Of a stretch of 64,000 nt of DNA, positions 36,666 through 48,205 are shown piece by piece; positions within the stretch are counted from its first letter, which is position 1, and every line of letters starts with the position of its first letter. Origin of the DNA: Heterocephalus glaber (Eukaryota; Chordata; Mammalia; Rodentia; Bathyergidae). The stretch covers positions 20,303,550-20,367,549 of the forward strand of contig NW_004624732.1 of NCBI RefSeq assembly GCF_000247695.1. The letters are read 5' to 3'. A program made the translations under genes and the position numbers. Under the pieces are notes generated by a model. The model did no database searches, had not been told where the DNA came from, and worked only from the letters and a program-made list of their open reading frames with translations.

Positions 36666-37599
36666 TTATAGGTTTTACTTATCAAGGGAAATATAAGTCA
36701 CAGGGTCATTTAAATACCAGTTTGTCCAACCATGCTGGAAATTATGTACAAGAGACACCTAAAAGGGCTTGAATGGTGGATAGAAGACAGAAAGGCTAAG
36801 GATCCAAGAAAAAACATAGTGGAAAGCTTCCTGCTTTATCCTACTTTTCTTCACACATCCTAGTTGCGAGGCTAAATGGCTAACAACCTAGAGAGCTCAA
36901 GTAGTACAGCTAAAAAACAAGCACATTGGAAGCCTGATCTCTCTAAGCAAAGGATGAAGAAAGTGGCAGCATATGAGTCAGAATATTTTCAACCAATGAT
37001 TGTTCTACCCAAGCCAAAGGCCATGGAAAGAACAATGGCCTCACCTCCATCCAGCTATTCTACCACAAAATGCCTCCGTGTCCAGGGTGCTATCAGAGAA
37101 GACAGATATGGGAATGATGTCTGGAATCTGGAAGATTAATATTATGAATCTTGGAACGTAATTATTGTCAGAGAATCCCAAACTTCTCCCAGTGGCATCA
37201 GTTGGGCGAATATGAGAATCCTGGACTTCCACTGCAACTGAGCAGTAATGAGGGGTCCACCACTCCCAGCAGGGATTGTGCTGGGGACAGCTCAGTGGAG
37301 CGCTGGGACCAACACCACAGGCCTATGATACCAAGAGCAAAACCCCTGGACACTCTAAAGTCCCCAGAGTCACATGGGGAATGGTAAGGGGCTTTTCGGC
37401 CCGTCCTAGCCAGAGACATACCAGTGGAAACTAGTGGAAGCTGAGACTTTGACATAATTGGTAGCAACATGTAGCTTTTCCTCTCTGGTATTAGTGAATG
37501 CTGAGCAGGCAATGGAGATTTCTATCCCAGTCTGGTATTATGGAGGCCTCTCAATCCTTCACTTGGACAGTGTCGGAGCACACAGGTAAAGTGAGAGGT

Positions 37600-38588
37600 T
37601 TAAATAAGATTGTTCATAATACACTTCCCAAGATGTCCAGGTTTTCTTTTTAAAAAAATTTGTTGTTATACCAAGTCACAAAATGACCTCAAATTGAATG
37701 GAAAAAAAGACAATGAACAAATGCAAACAACTATCTAAAAAATATTTTAAAATAACTAGGATAATAAAAATGTCTCAAAAGCCAATTAAGAAGTTAGAAA
37801 GCATCAGTAACAAGGAGAATTTCCTAGCAAGAAAATAGAAGATATAAAGAAGACATGCATGAAAGGTTTAGATCAGTAAAATACAACATCAGACAAAAAT
37901 TAATAGATGGGTACAATAACACCATGAGAGGAACAAAGGAAAGCAATGTCAAATATGTAGTAAGAGAAATCATTTAACTTGAACAGTGGAGAAAATATGA
38001 TTTTGAAGATTATAACAAAAGATTCACTGTTCATGTTGATGGAATTCAGGAAAAAGATGAGAAAGAGATAGAGGTACTCAAACAAGTAATGGGAGAATAC
38101 TTCACAGATTCTGTGGAAGATATAAACCCTTACTTTCAAGAAACTGAACAAAAAACTTAATAGGTTAAACTCAAAGAAATTCATACCATGACAAAGAGGC
38201 AAACTTGAAATCATCAAGAGAATAGTGAGACATTACCTATAGCAAAAAAGCAATTGGATGAGAGAATAGATTTGCCACTGAGGGCAAAGGGAAATGGCTT
38301 AACATTTTCAAGTGCTGTAAAAAACAGAACTGTGAACACACAGCCTTATATTTAGAGAAAATATGTTTCAAGAATAAATAAGAGAATTTTTCATCTTCAT
38401 ATGTACCCTGAAAAGAATGATGAGAGAAAATTATTTTGTAAATGACAGAAGAAATCTAGGAAAATTAGGAAGGAATAAAATCACAATTTTTGCTTATTGC
38501 CTAAAATATAACTAAATACAATGAAATCACTTGAGCTTTCCAAATTGTGTTTAAGAGTTGAAGCAAAAATAAAAGTATCTGCAATAAT
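37600..38588 (+). mobile_element. Old L1M/HAL1-like body, ORF1-proximal part
   Basis: An A-rich strand contains 'tagatcagtaaaatac', 'acaccatgagaggaacaaaggaaagc', 'caaatgtagtaagagaaatc', 'gtggaagatataaacccttactttc' and 'ttaacattttcaagtgctgtaaaaaacagaac'. The last phrase is the L1M segment at the end of ORF1. No intact ORF remains. It continues past the SINE insertions to about 39250. Confidence 0.6.
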
Positions 38589-38591
38589 TCT
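38582..38591. repeat. Left target-site duplication of the ID copy
   Basis: CAATAATTCT here repeats exactly at 38679-38688 on the other side of the ID element. Confidence 0.8.
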
Positions 38592-38679
38592 TTTTTTTTT
38601 TTTTTGGTACCGGGGATCGGTCTCAGACCCTTGCGCTTGAGAGGCAGGAGGCAGAATCACTGAGCTAAATCCCTGGCCC
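38591..38679 (-). mobile_element. ID-type SINE, young, antisense
   Basis: A 16-T run is followed by a clean body ending in an A-box complement (CTGAGCTAAATCCCTGGCCC). It is flanked by the perfect 10-bp duplication CAATAATTCT and lies inside the older L1M body, so it inserted after it. Confidence 0.85.
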
Positions 38680-38784
38680 AATAATTCTAAATATAAAGAA
38701 AGGAAATAATAAGTATGACAATCATATAAAAATAAAGTACATGGATTTTAAAAGAGTAGGCTGTTTGTTGTTGTTGTTGTTGTT

Positions 38785-38890
38785 CTGTTTTTTTGAGACA
38801 AGGTCTCACTAAATAGTTAGGGCTGACCTTGCATTCATTATGGAGCGAGCCCATGATAGCTTCAAATGCATGCACCACCATGCCCAGCTA
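38785..38890 (-). mobile_element. B1-type SINE, antisense, 5'-truncated
   Basis: A (TTG)n run at 38764-38784 is followed by 'gagacaaggtctcactaaatag', 'gctgaccttgcattcattatgg' and 'catgcaccaccatgcccagcta'. This is an antisense 7SL-derived SINE. It too lies within the L1M body. Confidence 0.75.
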
Positions 38891-39250
38891 AAAGAGATAA
38901 GATTTAAATATTTCACTCAAGTGATAAAACTAGTAAGTTATGAGTAGTTATTACATGATACCTAAGAAAAATTTAACAAAATTTATACACAAAGATAAAT
39001 AATAGATCAAAATGAAATTCTAAAAATTATTTAAGAAACACATAAAAGAAAATGGATGAGAAAAGCTGTGCCATACAACCATTAATTGTAAAAAATTATT
39101 AACAGAGTTCAAAGCAAGGAAAATTAATCAGAGATGGGGAATAACATTATATAATAGTTCATTTGAGTAGGAACAAAGAGCAGTACTACAGAGATCCCAA
39201 ATTTATGAACCAAATAGTGTAAGAACTGGAGGGAGAAATCATTCCTTAAG
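38891..39250 (+). mobile_element. Continuation of the old L1M body
   Basis: An A-rich strand continues with 'aacttatacac'-like wording, 'agaagctgtgccatacaacc' and 'ggagggagaaatcatt'. I infer it is one element with 37600-38588, split by the ID and B1 copies. Confidence 0.35.
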
Positions 39251-39264
39251 ATAATTAGAACATC

Positions 39265-39430
39265 AACACCTTTGTTCAGCTCCTACGATGTGCAAGACAT
39301 TGAGAATGTGGTTAAAAAAAAAAAGTAAGATCCAGTCCTGATTGTGAAAACTTACGGTTTATTAGGGAAGACATACACTGACTAATTAGAAAATAATTTT
39401 CTGGGATTATAAATGAGATAAAGGGAATTT
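39265..39430 (+). repeat. MIR3-like remnant
   Basis: 'cagctcctacgatgtgcaagacattgag' matches the MIR-family 'ctactatgtgccaggcactg' phrase. An internal A run follows. Confidence 0.4.
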
Positions 39431-39864
39431 CCAAAACACTGGAAGTATAGTTTTTTTTGTTTAACATGCCCAGTATTAATGTCAGTAATATCTAGGCAAA
39501 TGTATAACTCCCAAACTAGAGAATCTAAACAGGACCTGTGTTGCTCCTGTCGCACTTTCTAAAGATAAAACAAAATCCAGGTTACCCACTTATGGTGCAG
39601 AACCTACCCACAGCTAGAAATAAACTACTGCCAAGAAAATGGAATCCTGCTTCTGTAATGTTTTTGTTTTGCCAGTAACGCGGTGCACACTGACTCAGTC
39701 AGTCCCTGGCGGCCCTGTTGTTCTTCCGTGCGGCATGGTAGGCTGATGGGCACTCCGAGAACATGTGATAAACACACTAAAAAGAGATGCAGGGTCGGTG
39801 GTGAAAGCAAAGCTTACTCCTGAGAAGTAAAAACCATGAAGATACGAAACATGAGTTGACTTAC

Positions 39865-40008
39865 CACAGTGTAGATCTGATGCTTCCGTCTTTTAGCTAG
39901 GTCAATTATGTTTACACCATTGTAGTATAGGTTTTCAATACATCCATGGAAGTTTTTCTTTAAAAAGGTCCCAGGTTTGCCTGGTACTGGAATTCCTCCA
40001 AAACTAAG
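39865..40008 (-). CDS. CNTNAP5: CNTNAP5-like internal exon (end of the same laminin G domain)
   Basis: This is the second coding exon, 144 bp or exactly 48 codons, with phase 0 introns on both sides. It runs from [13 protein letters not shown] through [21 protein letters not shown] to HQIYTV. The GCI-x-x-L-x-x-N-G pattern is the conserved C-terminal strand of a laminin G domain, where the cysteine normally forms the domain's closing disulfide. The donor is GTG|gtaagt, close to consensus. The acceptor is AAAG|C with A at -3, which is weaker than usual, although a T/C-rich tract lies upstream. Skipping this exon would keep the reading frame, so an isoform lacking it is possible on sequence grounds; I have no evidence that one exists. 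No in-frame stop is present. An ORF scan misses the exon because it has no ATG. Confidence 0.92.
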
Positions 40009-40776
40009 CTTTACGGAGGGAAAAATAAAAAATCAACTCTTAGTTATAAGCACTGAAAAAGTAGGAAAGAAAACAAGTGGATTTCAGTAGATTCAATTGT
40101 ATGCAAGAGCCAAGTGGCTCAAATAATTATAGATGCCACTTGATTACACATTTAAAAGGATACTGATTAGACCATGTAAAAATAACTATAATTGCTTGCT
40201 TCTTAAGGGCTTATTTTACGAAACCATTTTCATTTATTTTTGAACCTTTTTAATACTAAATAAAACAATATTTTACAGAAAGAGGAAAAAAAGATAATCC
40301 ACATCTTTATATTTATCTCTTACACAAGCATCTTAGATTATTCCACCAAACAATATCCAAGGGACAAACAAAACATGCATCTTTTGAGCTACAGAAAGAC
40401 CTAGTTTGAAAGCTAGTATTTTACACGAAAAGCCTTATACATAAGGTGGTTGCTAAACTGTTATGTATAAAGATGAAAAGTAGGAAATCATGCGTGTGTC
40501 CCATTCAGCTTTGTAAAGCAAATAAAAAGCAATATGAGGAAGCCTACATGGAATCAATGACACTTTTTGAACATCCGTCACAAAATAAGAAATGAATGTA
40601 ACATCTACTGAAAAGTACAAGGGTCATAATTGGTTGTGAAGTGTAGTGTCAGCAATGAAAAGTTGTGCACCTAATACGGGCTGGGAAGAAACATACTGAA
40701 ATTACTGTTGGATAACGCTGGAAAGATTATGGGATTTTAGTCTCCTAAATAATTCTTTATTCAAGTTTTAAGGTGA

Positions 40777-40872
40777 TTTTTTTTTTTTTTTTTTTTTTTG
40801 TACAGGGGATCGAACTCGGGTTCTTGCGCTTGCATAGCAGGCGGGAAAACCACTGAGCTAAATCTCTGCCCA
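40777..40872 (-). mobile_element. ID-type SINE, young, antisense
   Basis: A run of about 22 T is followed by GTACAGGGGATCGAACTCGG and an A-box complement GAGCTAAATCTCTGCCC. The long tail suggests a recent insertion. It lies about 770 bp upstream (in transcript order) of the middle exon. Confidence 0.85.
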
Positions 40873-41045
40873 AAACAAATTATTTTTAATGAATGTATTA
40901 ATTTAAAAATCTCATCTGTTATGAATAGTTTTTTATTATGCCAGAAAAGCAAGATGTGTTTTATAAGCACATTTATCCCACCACCATTAAAAGCGTAACC
41001 ATTTTTTCTGACTTCAACTATCACTTACATTTTGTACCTGCATCT

Positions 41046-41175
41046 GGTACGCACACTACACAGAGGTTTAGGTCCCCCTGGCGCGCCACTCACGCAAACC
41101 GGCAGCCAAGAGCACACAGGAGGCACAGACAATGCTAGCTCAGTTCTCGCCCCGAGAAGTTCTTCTCTTTATAGG
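41046..41175. other. CpG-bearing GC-rich patch
   Basis: About 130 bp with several CpG sites and GGCGCGCC at 41080-41087 lie within a very AT-rich intron. It could be a fragment of an LTR or a regulatory element. I cannot assign it. Confidence 0.4.
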
Positions 41176-41179
41176 GAAG

Positions 41180-42700
41180 CCAGTGATACACTGAGGACAA
41201 CTTCTAGAGGTTTGATTTTATCATCAGTTTCACATAATTTAAAAAATTTCTTTCTTAACGAATAGTAAAAAGTGGTAAGAGTTATTACTCCTGTTGCTCG
41301 TTTTATTTGCCCCGACTTACATTTTTAAGATAATTATTTTGCTATTTTGATCTATTTTATCGTAAAATTTAATTTCAGGTGATTTTATTTAAAATAGTTT
41401 ATTAGACTTGTGGTTGAAGTCATTATTTCCATTAAAACATTCATTTGGAAAACAATAAATGACTTTTTAAATACGTCATCTTCCTCACTAAGAACTTATT
41501 GTTTCTCTTCTCCAAATATTTCTGAAAAGGCCTCTCATTTTACCTATTTATCATTGAATTCCTATGAATTTTATGCTTTGAATAATTTTATTGTATATGA
41601 ATTGATTCACTGAAAATATTTTATCATTTAAAAATATACCCATCGTGTACCCTGCTGGTGGTTTATTTTCTCTAACCATATTATTGCATTATACTTTTAT
41701 ATTAAATCATAAACATTTTACTTTTAATTTTCAAGGCTTATAATCATATAACACATATACAATAAATTATTCCTTTTTAAAATCAATTTTCTACACATTT
41801 TTCTCTTGTTTTATTCTCCTGGTCAAATCCTAAAACCTGCCCAAAACTGAAGAGATTTTTAAAAAAACACTAATGCCATACAATTTTGTAAACACAAAAC
41901 AAAACATTTTTTTTTTATTTTCAGGGTACTCATGACCCTAACTCTGATATTGCATTTAAGAAATATTCCTGTACTTTCATTTTACATTCTATTGATTTAT
42001 TGTTTGTTTATTTGAAATTGGAATGAACACTTATTTTATACATTCATTTCTTAAGATATTCATGTGATGGAGTATAGGATATTTTGTTTAATCTACTGCT
42101 GAGTTAAATTAAATTATTAGATTATGAGTTAATGGATTCTTTCTTATTGAAGCACATTTTTGTTGCATTTACCTAGAAATAGTCGTTTCTCTATTTCAAG
42201 TAGCAGATGAGTTTGAGCATTAGTCTTCTTTAGTGAAGCATTTGTATCAAGTCTAGATTTGTCTGTGAGAACAACTAAGGGATTTTTGTCTTTTACTGTA
42301 AGAATAGTTCATAAGTCTTGGAAATATTCTGGAGAATGTTAAAAAATTAGGAATAAATTTCTTTTTCTATTTTGATGTATTGCAGTGTTCAAATACTGTC
42401 AATGTGAGCCATTTAATATTTTTAAAAGGTTCCTTAATTTGCAAATTTCTGCATGAATCAAATTAGTAATGTCAAAGTATAAGAGGATACTTTTACTTTT
42501 ATATATTTATTCTTTTAATTTTAAATATTTAATGACAAGTTTATTCTTTTCGTTTTAATTTTGGCCACCTTTCTGAATTTCTAAAGATACTTTTAATGCT
42601 TCACTTGGTTGTGTCTTAGGAAAATACTGGGTTGCAGAAGACTATTTGAAAGAAAGAGAAGAACATAAAAGTGCTGTCATTAAAATAGCAAAAAAAAAAA
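41180..42700. other. AT-rich unassigned intron
   Basis: About 1.5 kb is AT-rich with a poly-A run near 42700. I recognise no repeat or gene in it. Confidence 0.6.
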
Positions 42701-44279
42701 AAAAACAGTGCCTGAAGAATTCAGTTTAGAGACTTTTTCTCAAAAGCCAAATAGTATGCAGCATACTACAAATAACAAAATTGTAATTTCCTATTGAGTT
42801 GAGGGGTGCAATCTCTCCTTTGAGTCTGTGTGGAGAATTTGGGAAAAGTTCAATGGAGACAGAAGCAGAGTTGAAAACAGTACTCATGTTGGGGTTTACT
42901 TTCTGGTCATCTCTGGTGGAATGACACCAGAGGCATGTTAGGGAGGCTGTAGAAGTCATAACGTAGATCTGGGAAACCACAGGAAAGTCCTTTTCTCCTG
43001 ATTCTAAGAGCTCTGTTGGCCACAATCCTATCAGAATTGCCTTAAATTTAACAAATTCCCAGATCACAACAGCTGGAAGGCAGACAGCTTAGCAATGGCC
43101 TAGGGAACTCATAGATAGGCCTGAAGGCTGTCTCATGTGGACCTGGTCACACCAATGTAGTGGTGGGATATTGAAGATTCCCAGACCCATGAGAGTAGGA
43201 AAGGGGTATGGCTGTGCTGAGACACTCAATAACTACACAGAGGGAGAGCAATGGATCTGGAGTTCTGGGAGAGTCCAGGTGACTGGAACACACAGACTCA
43301 GGCCATGGAGACACAGATTTTCCTGGCAGAAGATGACACATGATTCTCATGACCCCACACCTCAGGACTAGTGGCCAAGATGTTTTCAGGGGGAACCAGC
43401 AGATGACATGCTTCCACTTATGCAAGACATTACAAAAGCCACCCAGGTCACCATCTTCCCAAAGAAAAGCAAAGAAGAAGAATGGGAAAAAATCTTAATA
43501 TAAGACAATGCTTACACAAAAATATATGCAGCTTTAAATATAGATTAACAACTTGTTCATCATGAGGGTTAGATTTTTCTGCCATCAGGGGAGGAAAGAG
43601 TGGCTGATGAGCATGTTGAATTCAGTAAAGGAAGAAGCAAAATTGCATTTATGTACATTTGAGTGTGAGTGTAAATTTTACACCTGACTTACACTTTTAG
43701 ATTTTCAAGTAGAGAATTTGAAGTTATACTTCCATATAGAATTATAGATTAGGCTCACTATCAGATAAGGTAGACTGGAAAAATTTGTTTCATGTATTCA
43801 TGTTTTTATTTCCTATAGAATATGGATTTTTCTAAATATTTTATAAATGTTTACCAGTTATACTTAGTATAAAACTACTAATTCTGCATTATAATTATGT
43901 TCCTCTAATGCTTTGAATTTTTTAATAAAATTTTGGTGATAAAACATTAAGATCTTGCTTCAAATTTTATTTCTCTCCATTGATACATACATGTGACCTG
44001 ACGATGTGCAAGGCGGCGACTGCCCAAATCACTGGAGTGACTGTATGCAAAGACTTAAGTATTGACCATGCTCAAGCTGCTGTGTTTAGTTCAGCTGGAT
44101 TCTGATGGACTCTCTCCCAACCTCCCAACTGTGGCCGCTCTCCATCATTCTCTGTTAGTTCATTCATTTGGTTGCACAACTAGATAAGTAAAAACCACCT
44201 CCCTACAAGCACTGTAATCATTATGTATTGCAAACAAGTACTAATAAAAATTAAAAAGGAAAAGAAAACCATGGTGAAA

Positions 44280-44420
44280 AGGTGCAGTAGAAGACAACTG
44301 CTCAGCTCATGGCATTTGGGAAGCAGAGAACAGGGGAAGAAGCCAAGAAGGGGTTGGGGACCATATATACTTACAAAGCCACACCCAATGTCTCACCCAG
44401 ACACTTGGAAGTGCACATTC
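44280..44420 (-). mobile_element. MaLR-like fragment
   Basis: 'gctcatggcatttgggaagcagagaac', 'ggggaccatatatacttacaaagcc' and 'caatgtctcaccc' match the antisense middle part of the LTR type at 8775-9150. Confidence 0.4.
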
Positions 44421-44795
44421 CTGATTTCTTGGGCCCATCATGTCACCAGTCAGGATGAATCATCACAGAGAGCACAGGCTGCATGAAGTGACCAAGGTCC
44501 CCGTATACGGGAAATAGGACCTGCAAACCCAGCTGGTTTTCAGCCATCAGTGCAACCATACAGTGGTCACAGGCTTTCCAAACAAAATCTGACTCATCCA
44601 CACAATTATTTTTGGACAATATTAATGAAAACATTTTATTTCAATTATAATTTTACAACTTTAGAAACGATTGTGAAAGTTAATTCCAGTTTGGGGGCAC
44701 AAAACCCATTTACTAAGTAGTTGTTGAACCCTTACTTTCTATAAGCTGTGAATCAAGCCCTTGTGGTAGAATTAAAGATAAAACATGCATTGTCA

Positions 44796-44893
44796 GGGCT
44801 GGGGATTTAGCTCAGTTGTTCTGCCACCTGCCTCACAAGTGCAAGGTCCTGAATTTGATCCCTGGTACAAACAAAAACAAAACAAAAACAAAA
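44796..44893 (+). mobile_element. ID-type SINE with CAAAA tail
   Basis: GGGCTGGGGATTTAGCTCAG starts the tRNA-like body, TTTGATCCCTGGTAC ends it, and an ACAAAAACAAAACA tail follows. CATTGTC flanks both sides as a likely short target duplication. Confidence 0.85.
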
Positions 44894-45439
44894 TCCATTG
44901 TCTCTTTTTTCTAGAAATGCAGGGCCACTGCTAGACAAATCCATCTTCCAACAAACTGATGGAAGACAGAGTTTGGCTGGAAGGCAATGTAAAGGACATT
45001 CCCAGAAGCTGAGGAAACAAAAATTAGTTTGTTTGATGATACCCATACTAGCGACTTAAAGAGCAGGCAATCAAAAAATGTTAAGTTATAATAAAATTAG
45101 CAAGATGAATTTGAGCCATGTGACAAGGTCTTTATTGATTTGAGAAGAATGGAGAACTACTGAAGTACTTTCCCCAGAAAGATAATAATCATCTTTAGGA
45201 AAATGTGACTGATTAAATTGAGAGGAAAACTGGAACTCAGGATGGTTATTTGGCCTCTCTTCAAGGCATGGAAGTCTGACGTGCTCATTGTAGATGTCAT
45301 AGGTGACGGAACCCAGAGTCCAGAGGCCATTCTGCCCAGAGGTCAGTAAAACAAACTCACTCATTTCACTTCAGTCTCTGCCCAGAAGTGGCTTTTGCAA
45401 CACAGCCTGTTCCTCCATCCCTGAACTCTTAGGCCCAGA

Positions 45440-45672
45440 ACACTGATCTAACTTTTTCTTCTTCCCATACCATTATTAATATTATATTACATTATTTCTG
45501 TAATTATTCTATGATTTACCTACTTGTATTTTTTATTGCTTAGAGTTTGTCTCCTCTACAAGAATGAAAATACCACTAGGCTAGAAATCTTCATTCTCTC
45601 CATTGGCGTTTTCCAAGCACGTAAAAGGGTACATGACACATAGCAGATGTTAAATAAGCATTTGTTGAATAT
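45440..45672 (+). repeat. L2 LINE 3' end
   Basis: 'gatttacctacttgtattttttattgcttagagtttgtctcc' is followed by 'caagcacgtaaaagggtacatgacacatagcagatgttaaataagcatttgttgaat', the classic L2 3' terminus. Confidence 0.8.
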
Positions 45673-46055
45673 TGCTGTAGTTTGGGTCTTGACTGTCCCC
45701 CAAAGTCCAGTGTATTCAAGGCTGGGTCTCCAGGGTGGTGGTATCATGGAGAACTGTGGAACTTTTTGGAAATAGGGACGAGTGGGAGGTATGTAGGATA
45801 TGAAGGTGTGTATTTGAAGGAAACAGAGGAATCTCAGGCTTTTCCTCTTTTCTCTCCCTCTCTGGGCATGAGATATGTGGGCTTGCTAACCTGAAACATC
45901 CATCTTCCAGGTTCTGCTGCCAGAGACTCAAAGCCAGGGCCACAATTGATCGTGGACCAAAACCCCAGAAGTATAAACTACAATATAATCTTCCCCCTTA
46001 TAAAAAATTATCTTGGCTGTTCATTACAGTAGTGGAAAGTTGACTAATAAACATA
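45673..46055 (+). mobile_element. MaLR LTR (MST type)
   Basis: 'tgctgtagtttgggtcttgactgtcccccaaag' opens and 'ttacagtagtggaaagttgactaata' closes a sense LTR of about 380 bp. It starts exactly where the L2 remnant ends. Confidence 0.7.
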
Positions 46056-47539
46056 TTTTTAAAATATCTCCTTAAAAAGGCTTCTAAAAGACATATACAA
46101 TATCCTTTTTTAATTATGTAATTCAAAGATTCATGATTCAAAAATAATAGACTCACAAGTATTTTTTTTTAAACTTGACCAAAAAAGAGCACTAGTAACT
46201 TTATTCTAAATCTGCTTTTGCCTTATTGTAGTTTTTGACAACTCTGTCTCTTTCTTTCCTGTTTTCTTTGTCTTATCAAATTGAATAGTATAACTTTTTT
46301 GATCTTAGGGGCCAAAATATCAGATATTAGATTGTAAAGTTTCATCACAGTTCATCTGGGACAGCATAGTCCATCTATAATCTGATGGAATTGTTTGGGT
46401 CATGAATGGCCAGCAACTGAATGCATCCCAGGAGAAGGCCTGCTTCGATGTTAAATGTATGAGGTACCAGAATCTGCCACTCTCTTCTTTGATCTATTCC
46501 TCTTCTTTGGTCTAGTATCTGTTGTCTCTCTTTAATCTTTAATATTTTCTTCAATGAAAATGATTTAATTCCTCCTTTACTGGCTTGTTCTCTACCCTTG
46601 TTTCAATTTGGAATCTTTATGGTCTGAAGATTCTTCTTTCTGACTATCTTAAATTTCTAATATTTTTGACATTTCTCAAAATACGGTGAACATTTTTCTC
46701 AATTTTGCTGGTACTTTCCATTATGTAATGGAAGGGCCAAACTTTTGTCTTCTTTATCCACATTTGAAACATGCACTGCATAGAGGTCATTGAGCAGGTG
46801 GGAAGTCTTGGGCCTTTGCAATGCAAGGGGAGGCTTAGGGATTTTTCGGTATTAAAAATAAAACTGAAAAAAATTAAAAATTCCAATTTTCTGGTGAAAT
46901 CTCTTAATTTTTAAATATTGGTCTCAATTCAAGTGATTTTTTGAAAAGAAGAAAATCATTATATAGGCTAGTTGAAATCCTGGCAGAATAAACCTTGCCA
47001 AAAGGTCACCGTATTGTAACTTGAACTCTTCTGTCTGACTTGATCAATGACTCAGATTTGCAACATTTTTAGAACTTCTGAGCTTTGTAATTGTAATATG
47101 CTTATGATGCACATATTTTACTTTTCTCTCTACTTTGAAATCATAGATTGATAGAAGGTGATTGGTTTTGTTTTTTACCAAATATTTTTGTCTTCCTCTT
47201 ATCTAACTGTTCACAAGTTCCCAGTGTTCCCTTATTTCTACATAAGAATTGTCCTATCTTTGGCTGTGGACAAAGAATGGGCAACACCTTACCCAGACAC
47301 ATCTTGTACTGAGTACAAGGAACATTTGTCTTAATAGATTTCCTCCTTAATAGGGTCCTAAGTGAATGAACTCCCTTGCCTCATTCATGATCTTGGCTCC
47401 TACCCAATTTTCTAGGTGCACAGCCCTGCCGGATCTCTTGCTTTGGGTTCTGATCCAAACCTAACAGTTGACCCTTCAGTCTCATCTTAATTTAGCCTCT
47501 GTATTTCAAACCCTCAGCACTCTCCCTCAGATAAGGTTT

Positions 47540-47765
47540 TATTTTAGTAATAGTAGCCACAGCATTCACTGATTTTCTTTGCTTGAGTACCATGCTAAGA
47601 ACTTAATTTCTTTATTTTTTTCTCTAACCTTTGAATCACATACTACTATTTGCTCCATTTTACTGCTAAAAATAATAATGGGATAGAAAGTGTTAGCAGC
47701 TTGACAGGGGTCTCCCACCCATGAAGCAGAGAAGCTAGAATTTCCCATCCTTCAATTCAGAGCCC
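47540..47765 (+). repeat. MIR remnant
   Basis: 'ttgcttgagtaccatgctaagaact', 'tatttgctccattttactgctaa' and 'cttgacaggggtctcccaccc' follow MIR order. Confidence 0.45.
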
Positions 47766-47877
47766 TATCTCTTATTATTTTTAGACTTTTCTATTTGTGG
47801 ATTAATTGAACAAAATACTCAATGAAACAGATGCCACACTAAGGTGACAAACTTTTCCCGGTTTTCTTAAAAGTGAA

Positions 47878-48205
47878 TGTGGTGGTTAAACTTCACTGTG
47901 CCACCTTGATTGGCTTAGCAGCCACTTAGGGGATTAGTAAAGCATACTCTTGGTGTATCTGTGTGAGCCATGACCTTAGGATCTATATCTGCTACCTGTC
48001 CTCTACCTCTTAAACCCTGTTCTTCTGTTCTGCTTCCTAGGTACCATGGACTAAGCTTCTTTGCTTTCCACACCTCTCCACCATGATATCTCTGCCTGGG
48101 AACAAATTGGCCATGAACTGAATCCTCTGAAACTGTGAGACAAATTAAGCCTCTCTTCTTTTAAGTTGTGAATTGGGTATCATGACACAGAAAAGAGAGA
48201 GAGAT
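47878..48205 (+). mobile_element. MaLR LTR (rodent-type)
   Basis: 'gtggttaaacttcactgtgccaccttgattgg' and 'actgtgagacaaattaagcctctcttc' plus 'gttgtgaattgggtatcatgacaca' mark a sense MaLR LTR. Confidence 0.6.

Larger units (their letters stand above)
14226..39864 (-). other. CNTNAP5: Intron between the second and third CNTNAP5-like exons seen
   Basis: This intron is 25,639 bp, phase 0, with donor gtaagt and acceptor ttttccag. Its recognisable repeats are listed individually. I see nothing assignable in 14340-16580, 16680-18170, 18630-20020, 21760-25330, 25800-29180, 29400-32380 and 33900-36280. These stretches are ordinary AT-rich intron with short chance ORFs. Confidence 0.88.

Noticed and set aside
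44796..44893. tRNA gene
   Set aside because: The A and B boxes belong to an ID SINE. The body does not fold as a full cloverleaf and has an A-rich tail.
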